Made by a program: the position numbers and the translations under genes. From Bacteroidota bacterium (GTDB taxonomy: Bacteria > Bacteroidota > Ignavibacteria > Ignavibacteriales > Ignavibacteriaceae), in the NCBI GenBank assembly GCA_021777835.1, contig JAJYDC010000001.1, positions 62,001 to 126,000 on the forward strand: DNA of 64,000 nt, read 5' to 3'. Positions 17,608 through 25,320 of this stretch are shown piece by piece (positions within the stretch are counted from its first letter, which is position 1; every line of letters starts with the position of its first letter). The notes under the pieces were generated by a model. That model did no database searches and was not told the DNA's origin. It was given only the letters and a program-made list of their open reading frames with translations.

Positions 17608-20295
17608 TTAATTTCTTTTTAAATATCCCATCCAGATATCAGATTGTTTATCTTCTTCAATAAAATAGATCGCTTTATTGTCCGGTGAGAATGTATATTG
17701 CCAATGCTCCGTTAACTTCGTTGGTGGATCATAGACAACACGACTCTTCTTTGAATCGATATCTATAACATTAAATTTGCCGTTATCTATGTACAATATT
17801 CTTCTCGAGTCACTGAACCAATAAGCGCCGTTACCTGAGTTCGAAAGCGTCGTATATTCTTTCCCGGAATTGGAATATAATACAATACCTTTTCCGGCTC
17901 CAGTAACTTGATCCTCCCGGTAGCCAGCGATGTATTTGCCGTCCGGGGAAACTGAGTTGGCAATGAAAAACATCCCTTTGTCTTTAAGGTAGGGTAGATA
18001 ATCAAGCTTTTGTGTTGCTGCAGAATCAGGGCTGAACATTACTGTGGCTTTTGAACCCGGCATAGTGCTTATAATTAAATGCCCGTTAGGAAACCAAACA
18101 GGGTTATAGATTTGGCCTGAAGTGCTAGTCAATTGTCTTAGGTTACTTCCGTCGGTATTTATTTCCCAGATCTCATATTTGCCAGTTCTATCCGAATAAA
18201 ATGTTAGACTCTTACCATCCGGCGACCAATTTGGACCTCTGTCCTTAAATTTGTCATTTGTCAATTTCGAAATTTCGGTACCGTCCGTACTCATTATATA
18301 TATATCCTCTTGCTGTCCGGTGCTGGATGAAGCAATCCATTTATTATCCGGTGAAATACTTGGATAAAGGTATTGCTTGGTCCCATTGGTCACTGGTATC
18401 GGAAGCCCTACCGTCTTTTCAGCATTGGGGTCAAACACTACTTTATAAACATTATCTCTTAGTTCGCTAGAGACATATATAATCTTCTTTCCATCGTTTG
18501 AGAACCTCGCCATCTGACAAAAGAGAGAAGGTGTAATGACGGGTTCCAGACCCGAAACGGGTTTCCCAGATCCCCCATCTATTCTTACTCTCCATAAGTT
18601 CATGCTGCCCCCGCGGTTACTCGAAAAGTAAAGGTACTTATTATCAGGCGGCCACGTCGGACTCCAATTAATATATTCATCATTTGTAATCATTTCCGGT
18701 TTACCTCCAGAAGACGAGATTATATATATGACCCTTTTACCAGTTCCTAAGGGGAGTCCCCAATAAGCAATCCATTTCCCATTAGGCGACCAAGAGGGCT
18801 GAACCGCATCCCCATCATAAATCTTTTCCAGCTTACCTGCATCAATATCCATCGTCCAGAGTTGGCTTCTTGTTAACCTTGAATACGGATGCATCACCGA
18901 TTCAGTGGCAAATAGGACTTTTTTGCCGTCGGGAGACCAGACTGGGTTGAAGCCAAAGTTGGTTAACCTGCGTACAGATTCCCCGGTTGAACCCATCAAG
19001 AAAATTCCCCCGCCATCACGTTCAGAACGGAAAACAATCAATTCTCCGTTCGGAGAAAACGAAGACTGGTAATTGTCATATTGTGAATCTTTTGTCAAAT
19101 CGATTGCAATTCCACCACCTACTCTCTGAAGAAGAATGTGCATATATCCGTTTACAGACTTCGTGTATATAATGTAATTTCCGTCGTGGGAAATATCGGG
19201 AAACAATTCCTGACCGGACTGTTCCGTTAACTGCTGGAACTTTACAAAACTTTCTGATGACGAGTTGTTTTTATTCAACCATAAAACGACAATAACTGCT
19301 AAAAAGATTATTGAAACAATCCATGGTAAATATTTCAGTTTGAATAATTTTGTTAAATCAAATCTATGATTTAATACTTCAACAGAAAATGAACCTGAAG
19401 ATTTTGAAATCTGAGATTGACTATCGCTCGATTTTATAGAAGCGTTGTCAACATTATAAATTCTACTTTTTCTTGTTCCAGTTGAATTCTTTATTTTCCT
19501 TAAATCTTTAGATAGCTCTTTTGCAGACTGTCTTCTCTCATCTTTATCTTTTTCCAAACATTCAAGTATGATTCCGTCAATCTGCGGATCAATTCCTTCT
19601 TTAATCAATGAAATAGGGGAGGGGTCAACATTTACAATTTCATACATAATTGCAGTCTCGTGTATTCCCTTAAATGGTGATTCTCCTGTAAACATTTCAT
19701 AAAGCACTACGCCTAGTGAAAATATATCTGTTCTATGGTCTACATCTAATCCCTGGACCTGTTCAGGTGACATGTAACCCATCGTACCCATTGTTGTACC
19801 CGCTTTAGTCAATCTTGAAACCTCGGAAGTCTCTCTAAGCTTTGCCAACCCGAAATCCATTATCTGTACTATCCCGTCTTTGCGAATCATTATGTTTTCA
19901 GGTTTTATATCCCTATGTACTATTCCTTTTTCATGTGCCGCGGCTAATCCTTCAGCAACTTGAACTCCGATATCAAGTATCCTTTTTTCAGAAAGGTTCT
20001 GCTTATTATTACGGAGTGTAATACCGTCAATGAATTCCATTGCAATAAACAACTGGTTATTGTATTTCTCAATGGAATATATAGTGCAGACATTAGGATG
20101 ATTCATCGCAGATGCGGCTTTAGCTTCCTGAATAAATCTTGCTTTGCCATCTTCTGAAGCTGTTAATTGAGTGGGGAGAAATTTAAGAGCGACAAAGCGA
20201 TCGAGTTTTGTATCTTGCGCTTTGAAAACTTCACCCATGCCACCTTCGCCGAGTTTCTCAATAATTTTATAATGTAGAATTGTTTCGCCAACCAT
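17608..20295 (-). CDS. Membrane Ser/Thr protein kinase with TolB-like beta-propeller (array member 4)
   Basis: 895 residues. The kinase domain is identical in protein sequence to array member 5 over residues 3-254. The sequence then diverges at once: a different linker, a transmembrane helix (YLPWIVSIIFLAVIVVLWL), and a propeller with its own blades (FPDISHDGNYIIYTKS, FSPNGELIVFRSERDG, WSPDGKKVLFATES, WSPDGKSLTFYSDRTGKYE). The kinase module is thus shared while the sensor is private, so two inputs may feed the same substrates (inference). The gap to member 5 is 14 nt, which is operon-like. An AAGGTT sequence precedes the ATG. Confidence 0.95.
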   Translation of the reverse strand: MVGETILHYKIIEKLGEGGMGEVFKAQDTKLDRFVALKFLPTQLTASEDGKARFIQEAKAASAMNHPNVCTIYSIEKYNNQLFIAMEFIDGITLRNNKQNLSEKRILDIGVQVAEGLAAAHEKGIVHRDIKPENIMIRKDGIVQIMDFGLAKLRETSEVSRLTKAGTTMGTMGYMSPEQVQGLDVDHRTDIFSLGVVLYEMFTGESPFKGIHETAIMYEIVNVDPSPISLIKEGIDPQIDGIILECLEKDKDERRQSAKELSKDLRKIKNSTGTRKSRIYNVDNASIKSSDSQSQISKSSGSFSVEVLNHRFDLTKLFKLKYLPWIVSIIFLAVIVVLWLNKNNSSSESFVKFQQLTEQSGQELFPDISHDGNYIIYTKSVNGYMHILLQRVGGGIAIDLTKDSQYDNYQSSFSPNGELIVFRSERDGGGIFLMGSTGESVRRLTNFGFNPVWSPDGKKVLFATESVMHPYSRLTRSQLWTMDIDAGKLEKIYDGDAVQPSWSPNGKWIAYWGLPLGTGKRVIYIISSSGGKPEMITNDEYINWSPTWPPDNKYLYFSSNRGGSMNLWRVRIDGGSGKPVSGLEPVITPSLFCQMARFSNDGKKIIYVSSELRDNVYKVVFDPNAEKTVGLPIPVTNGTKQYLYPSISPDNKWIASSSTGQQEDIYIMSTDGTEISKLTNDKFKDRGPNWSPDGKSLTFYSDRTGKYEIWEINTDGSNLRQLTSTSGQIYNPVWFPNGHLIISTMPGSKATVMFSPDSAATQKLDYLPYLKDKGMFFIANSVSPDGKYIAGYREDQVTGAGKGIVLYSNSGKEYTTLSNSGNGAYWFSDSRRILYIDNGKFNVIDIDSKKSRVVYDPPTKLTEHWQYTFSPDNKAIYFIEEDKQSDIWMGYLKRN

Positions 20296-20312
20296 AAAAG
20301 TTAACCTTATGC

Positions 20313-23003
20313 TTATTGGTTTAATTTATTCTTAAGTTCTTTCTTCCAATTCATAATAATATTGATTCCATTATGAACTTCATGTTGTGTATTCCTTATG
20401 ACAAATATAAATCTCTTCCCATCAGGTGAAATATCATAAGCGTCTCCCAATGCATCTTGCAAGGATATGCTTGATACATCAAATAAAACTTTTGGGTTTC
20501 CAATAATTAGGGATGGCTTGGTAATTATTGAAACTGAAACTAATTTGTTTTGTGGATTTATATAATAAATTTCATTCCCTTTTGGTGACCAAATAGGATC
20601 CAAACCGTTTCCGTTTGAAACTTGCCATTTGCCTTTTAAATCAGGGTATGATTTCAAGTACACTACTAAGTCTTCTGTTTCATTTGACGAATACAAAAGC
20701 CATTTTCCATCCGGTGATACTTCGCCATTTACTTCGTTATACCTTGTCGACATCAATGTATCCAACTTATAATCAACAAGGTTTAGCCGTAATATATCTC
20801 CTTGTGTTTTGCCGGAAAACGTATTAAGTATCAAATTCTTAGAGTCGGGCGTTATTGCTTGAGGGTAAATTAGATTCTTATCAGGATAAATCATTTGTGG
20901 CGATTCTGAACCATCGGCAGGTCTCATTAAAATTCCTTCTGAACCGCTCATTCCTGAGGCATAATAAATATATTTGCCGTTTTTACTCCAGAATGGATTA
21001 TAATTTCCTTCGCCGAATGTAAACCTGCTTAGCGAATTTTCTTTTAAATCATATATCCATATATCGCCGTCGTTTTCTGGAACTTTTCCAATCGTTAATG
21101 CTATCTTACTCCCGTCTGGTGAAAAGCGAGGATTTTGATAATAAGCATTATTTGTTTTCAGCGGATCTATTTTCCCATTCATATCAACTAATGCAAGGCT
21201 AAAGTTATTTTCTCCGGCTCCGGGCAAAAATATTAAACTACCGCTTTCCGAAATATCAAAATATGAAACTCCGCTGCTTGGATTTCCTTTTACGTTTTGA
21301 AGAATAGTTACCTGAGGGGATATACTATTTGGATCATTGGGGTTAAATTTTGAAGCGTATAGATTGCCGTTCCTTGATATAATTAGAATTCCTGGTTCGA
21401 TGTACTTGACCATATCACCGCGAACATTTAAAATGTATCGCTTATTATTAACCAGGGACTGCATCGCGATTAAAGAATTATCGTATGAATTTACATTACT
21501 TTGATCTCCGATTGTATATAATATCCATTTACTTCCGGGCAGTACCTGGCACCAGCGATGCGTCCTTTCACTTTTCAATGAATCCAATTCTGTTACCACT
21601 TTCTCACTTCCTCCATCAGAGGGTATTTCCATAATTCCGGAAGCATAATTTGGGGAAAAATATATATTACCGTTATCTGCCCATGAACCCCCTCTATCGC
21701 CAGGAGCATCACATAGTGTTTCCGGTGTTCCGCCGTTTACCGAAATCTTTTTAAGTTTCCCATTTGAAAAGTACGCAATCCATTTCCCGTCAGGTGAAAA
21801 AAACGGATTATCCGCTCCTTCAGTACCTTCAAGAGGAGTCATATTAAAGTCAGTCATCGATCTTAAAAATATCTGTGAGCTTCCATCTTTCGTCCCAATA
21901 TAAGCAATATGCTTACCATCGGGAGAAATAGAAATAATCTGGTTATCGGTTAAAAACGGTGGATTATCTTGAGGAATGATAGCGCTTAACTTTGTATTAT
22001 CCTGTTCATTACCATTATTACTGTTTAAAAAGAAAATTAAGAATATGGAAATAAGTATTACAATTCCTGTAACAATCCACGGAATCTGCTTTGTTATCCT
22101 TGACGATTTCTTTTGTACAGATGAAAACATTCTAGTCTGAGATGAAATCCTTGTAGTTAAACTTCCGGATTTTAATTCAATAGTTCTCAAATCTGCAGGT
22201 ATTTCATCAATATGCTGGTAACGCATCCCCGGATCTTTAGCCAATGCTTTTGATATCACTCCGTCAAGTAAAATTGGAACGCCGGTTCTCATTGCAGTTA
22301 GAGGTTCCGGCTCTTCATTCATTATAGCATACATTAAGGCTTGTTCATAGTCATTCTTAAATGGAAGCTGCCCGCTAATCATTTCGTACATTACAACTCC
22401 AAGCGACCATATATCTGTTCTATGGTCAACCTTTTCACCTATTGCTTGTTCCGGCGACATATAAGCCGCAGTTCCCATAGTTGTCCCAAGCTTGGTTACT
22501 TTCGTTCCGCCGGCTAGCTTTGCAAGACCAAAGTCCATTATCTTTATCTGTTCTTTTCCATTCACCATAATATTAGCTGATTTAATATCACGATGAACGA
22601 TTCCTTTTTCGTGTGCAGCCTGTAGTCCATCCGCAATTTGAATTGTATAATTTATAGCAGCTTTTAACTGAAGCGGCGAACCTCCTTTCGAATGAATTAT
22701 TTCTTCAAGAGTCTTTCCTTCAATATATTCCATTGCAATAAACATCTGCTTACTGCCGTTTTCATCTTTTACTTCATCAATTTCATAAATGTGTGCTATG
22801 TTCTGGTGATTTAGCGAAGCAGCAGCTTTTGCCTCTCTTATGAATCTTTCTTTATCCTCACTATTTGAAAGAGCATGGGCAGGTAGAAATTTAAGTGCAA
22901 CTATGCGGTCAAGCTTTGTATCCTGAGCCTTGTAGACAACGCCCATTCCGCCTTCGCCTAATTTCTCTAAAATATTATAATGAAGAATAGTTTTCTCTGT
23001 CAT
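20313..23003 (-). CDS. Membrane Ser/Thr protein kinase with TolB-like beta-propeller (array member 3)
   Basis: 896 residues beginning MTEKTILHYNILEKLGEGG. It has VALK, HRDIKSAN, DFG and AAYMSPEQ, with a slightly longer hinge region (EIDEVKDENGSKQMFIAMEY) than its neighbours. The transmembrane helix is IPWIVTGIVILISIFLIFF. The propeller blades include SPDGKHIAYIGTKDG, FSPDGKWIAYFSNG, FSPDGSKIALTIG and VSPDGKWLLYSSNETE, and the C-terminus is SPDGKRFIFVIRN followed by WKKELKNK. It ends 17 nt before the next gene. The ribosome site is weak. Confidence 0.95.
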   Translation of the reverse strand: MTEKTILHYNILEKLGEGGMGVVYKAQDTKLDRIVALKFLPAHALSNSEDKERFIREAKAAASLNHQNIAHIYEIDEVKDENGSKQMFIAMEYIEGKTLEEIIHSKGGSPLQLKAAINYTIQIADGLQAAHEKGIVHRDIKSANIMVNGKEQIKIMDFGLAKLAGGTKVTKLGTTMGTAAYMSPEQAIGEKVDHRTDIWSLGVVMYEMISGQLPFKNDYEQALMYAIMNEEPEPLTAMRTGVPILLDGVISKALAKDPGMRYQHIDEIPADLRTIELKSGSLTTRISSQTRMFSSVQKKSSRITKQIPWIVTGIVILISIFLIFFLNSNNGNEQDNTKLSAIIPQDNPPFLTDNQIISISPDGKHIAYIGTKDGSSQIFLRSMTDFNMTPLEGTEGADNPFFSPDGKWIAYFSNGKLKKISVNGGTPETLCDAPGDRGGSWADNGNIYFSPNYASGIMEIPSDGGSEKVVTELDSLKSERTHRWCQVLPGSKWILYTIGDQSNVNSYDNSLIAMQSLVNNKRYILNVRGDMVKYIEPGILIISRNGNLYASKFNPNDPNSISPQVTILQNVKGNPSSGVSYFDISESGSLIFLPGAGENNFSLALVDMNGKIDPLKTNNAYYQNPRFSPDGSKIALTIGKVPENDGDIWIYDLKENSLSRFTFGEGNYNPFWSKNGKYIYYASGMSGSEGILMRPADGSESPQMIYPDKNLIYPQAITPDSKNLILNTFSGKTQGDILRLNLVDYKLDTLMSTRYNEVNGEVSPDGKWLLYSSNETEDLVVYLKSYPDLKGKWQVSNGNGLDPIWSPKGNEIYYINPQNKLVSVSIITKPSLIIGNPKVLFDVSSISLQDALGDAYDISPDGKRFIFVIRNTQHEVHNGINIIMNWKKELKNKLNQ

Positions 23004-23073
23004 AGTTATCCGCTTTTATATTTTAGAATAGTTTAGCATTATTTAAGAAAAATTCATTAAAAAACTTATTCAA

Positions 23074-25185
23074 TTACTTACCTTTCATTAACTCTATATA
23101 GCCCTGTTCATTTCGTATATTATCAAAGTCAGGGTCACGCTTAATCCATTCAAAATTTTCATAACCTTTATCTATTGCTTCTTTTAATAATTCCACTGCT
23201 TTGGTTCTCTGATTTAGGTATGAATACAAGTTTGCCCCGTAGTACATCATTATCGGATCGTTTGGACTTAAATCTAATGCTTTTTCACCTTCAAATTTTG
23301 CCTCTTCATATCTTTTTAGCTTTGCTAAAGTAACTGCGTAAGACATACGCCTGTATGTATCCTCTGGATGCTGTGCCAGGTATTTGGGTACTACCATTAT
23401 AATAGTATCAAGCGTGCTATAATACTTTTCTTTGTCACCAAGTCGAAGGCTGCACATTTCCAGGTCATCATATGCCTGAAAGAAGTTTGGGTTCAATAAT
23501 ATTGTCTTCTCCAAAACTTCAGTTGCCTCTGCATCCTTTCCGGTTGATTGATATATCCGCGAAAGTATCCAATAAGCGTTAATATTATTTGGATCAAGAT
23601 CAATGGCCTTTTTGCTTGCAGTTAATGCTTCGTCTAAAGAATTTTTCCCGAAATAAGCTAAGCCTAATGATGTGTAAGCTTCTGATAATGTGGGGTCATA
23701 CATCAAAGCTTTTAAGCTTACTTCTAAAGCATTATCAAGCCACTTCTCTTGTCTATCAAAATCTCTATAGATTATTGCGAATGCTTCGCCGAGTCCGGCA
23801 AATGCAGATGCAAATCGAGAGTCAAGTTCTACTGCTTTTTGGAAAAGTAAAATCGCAAAGTCTATATTATTTCTAGTCCTGTTCGATAAGAAGTTCCTTC
23901 CTCGTAAATAATAATCATATGCCTCTGCATTTAAAGTAGGTCGCTTTGTTAATTCCACTTTTTCTACCGGCGAAAGCTTAACCATTAATGCATCTACAAT
24001 TTCCTTAGATACTTTTTCTTGAATATCGAATATATCGGCTAACTTTCCTTTGTAAGTCTCTCCCCAAATCTGAAGGCTCTTTATTGCCTCGATTAGCTGA
24101 ACCGAGATTCTTAAATCGTCTCTGAATTTTCTAACGCTGCCGACCATTAAATATTGCACACCCAGTTCTGTTCCTATAGTCTTTAAATCTTTTTTCGTTT
24201 CCTTATACTGAAATGTATTAGCTCGTGCTATTACCTTAACTTCTTTTATCTTTGATAAGTTTATTATTAATTCTTCTGCTAATCCGTCGGCAAAGTAGTC
24301 TGTTTCCTTATCAGGACTAATATTCTCAAACGGCAGAACAGCAACTGTCTTCTCAATATCATTCTTTGATTCTTTTTTATTCTTGATCTCTTTCAAATCT
24401 TCTATTAATTCATCAGCATTCTGATACCTATGCCCGGGATCTTTAATTAAAGCTTTTCGCACCAATTGTTCTAGTTTGATTGGAATCCCGCTTTTAATGG
24501 AAGTTATTGATTCAGGATCTTCATTCAATATCGAATATATTACTGCTTGCTCAAATTCTCCTTTGAATGGAAGTCTTCTAGTCAGCATTTCATAAATTAT
24601 TACGCCTAAAGACCATATATCTGTTCTTTTGTCGACATGCTCTCCCTTAGCTTGTTCAGGCGACATATAGGCTGTAGTCCCTAATGTTGTACCTACTTTA
24701 GTGATATGGCTTGTGCCTCCAATTTTAGCTAAGCCAAAGTCCATTATCTTAATTTGAAAGGCTGAGTTGAGCATAATGTTGCTGCTTTTAATATCCCGGT
24801 GCACAATACCTTTTTGATGAGCAGCTTTTAATCCTTCTGCAGCCTGCAAGATTAATTCGATGCAGTCATCCAGATCAGGAATCCCTTTATTTATTTTTTC
24901 TTTCAATTCAATGCCGTCTATATATTCCATCACTATAAAGATTTCTTTATCCGTTTCTTCAATAGCATAAATTGTGGCAATATTAGGATGATTTAAAGCA
25001 GCAGCAGCCTGTGCTTCTATTTCAAACCTGCGGCGCTCCTCTGTGTTGGATAGTATCTGATGAGGCAAAAACTTAATGGCTACTTCGCGATTTAATTTTG
25101 TGTCTTCAGCCTTATATACTACTCCCATTCCTCCTTCGCCGAGTTTCTCTATAATTTTATAGTGAAGTATTGTTTCACCGATCAT
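23074..25185 (-). CDS. Ser/Thr protein kinase with COG5616 domain and TPRs (array member 2)
   Basis: 703 residues: kinase (GEGGMGVVYKAED, VAIK, HRDIKSSN, DFG, YMSPEQ), no membrane span, a COG5616 domain starting VAVLPFENISPDKETDYF, and TPRs with the EWIKRDPDFDNIRNE tail also seen in members 7 and 8. Its kinase part is closest to the membrane TPR kinase (RRRFEIEAQAAAALNHPNI), while its rear resembles members 7 and 8, which suggests module shuffling within the array. A GAGGTG site precedes the ATG. The start codon lies inside the end of a remnant micro-ORF (25175-25279). Confidence 0.94.
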   Translation of the reverse strand: MIGETILHYKIIEKLGEGGMGVVYKAEDTKLNREVAIKFLPHQILSNTEERRRFEIEAQAAAALNHPNIATIYAIEETDKEIFIVMEYIDGIELKEKINKGIPDLDDCIELILQAAEGLKAAHQKGIVHRDIKSSNIMLNSAFQIKIMDFGLAKIGGTSHITKVGTTLGTTAYMSPEQAKGEHVDKRTDIWSLGVIIYEMLTRRLPFKGEFEQAVIYSILNEDPESITSIKSGIPIKLEQLVRKALIKDPGHRYQNADELIEDLKEIKNKKESKNDIEKTVAVLPFENISPDKETDYFADGLAEELIINLSKIKEVKVIARANTFQYKETKKDLKTIGTELGVQYLMVGSVRKFRDDLRISVQLIEAIKSLQIWGETYKGKLADIFDIQEKVSKEIVDALMVKLSPVEKVELTKRPTLNAEAYDYYLRGRNFLSNRTRNNIDFAILLFQKAVELDSRFASAFAGLGEAFAIIYRDFDRQEKWLDNALEVSLKALMYDPTLSEAYTSLGLAYFGKNSLDEALTASKKAIDLDPNNINAYWILSRIYQSTGKDAEATEVLEKTILLNPNFFQAYDDLEMCSLRLGDKEKYYSTLDTIIMVVPKYLAQHPEDTYRRMSYAVTLAKLKRYEEAKFEGEKALDLSPNDPIMMYYGANLYSYLNQRTKAVELLKEAIDKGYENFEWIKRDPDFDNIRNEQGYIELMKGK

Positions 25186-25279
25186 TTGGCACCTCTAATA
25201 TTATCCCGATATGACTACGGCGGGCAGGTCCACCGAGCTTTTCTAAAAATTTATAATGATGTATATCTTCGTTAACCAT
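25175..25279 (-). pseudogene. Kinase N-terminal remnant micro-ORF (34 codons)
   Basis: Reads MVNEDIHHYKFLEKLGG, then PARRSHIGIILEVPNDR and TGA. HHYKFLEKLG matches the kinase N-terminus. The tail PARRSH matches PSRRSH of the remnant at 12141-12242, encoded by a related GC-rich 23-nt block at 25212-25234 (plus strand TGACTACGGCGGGCAGG). It overlaps the start of the next kinase by 11 nt. Confidence 0.75.
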
Positions 25280-25320
25280 TGATCACCTAATTTTTAAACC
25301 ATTTTAATTATTGAAAATAA

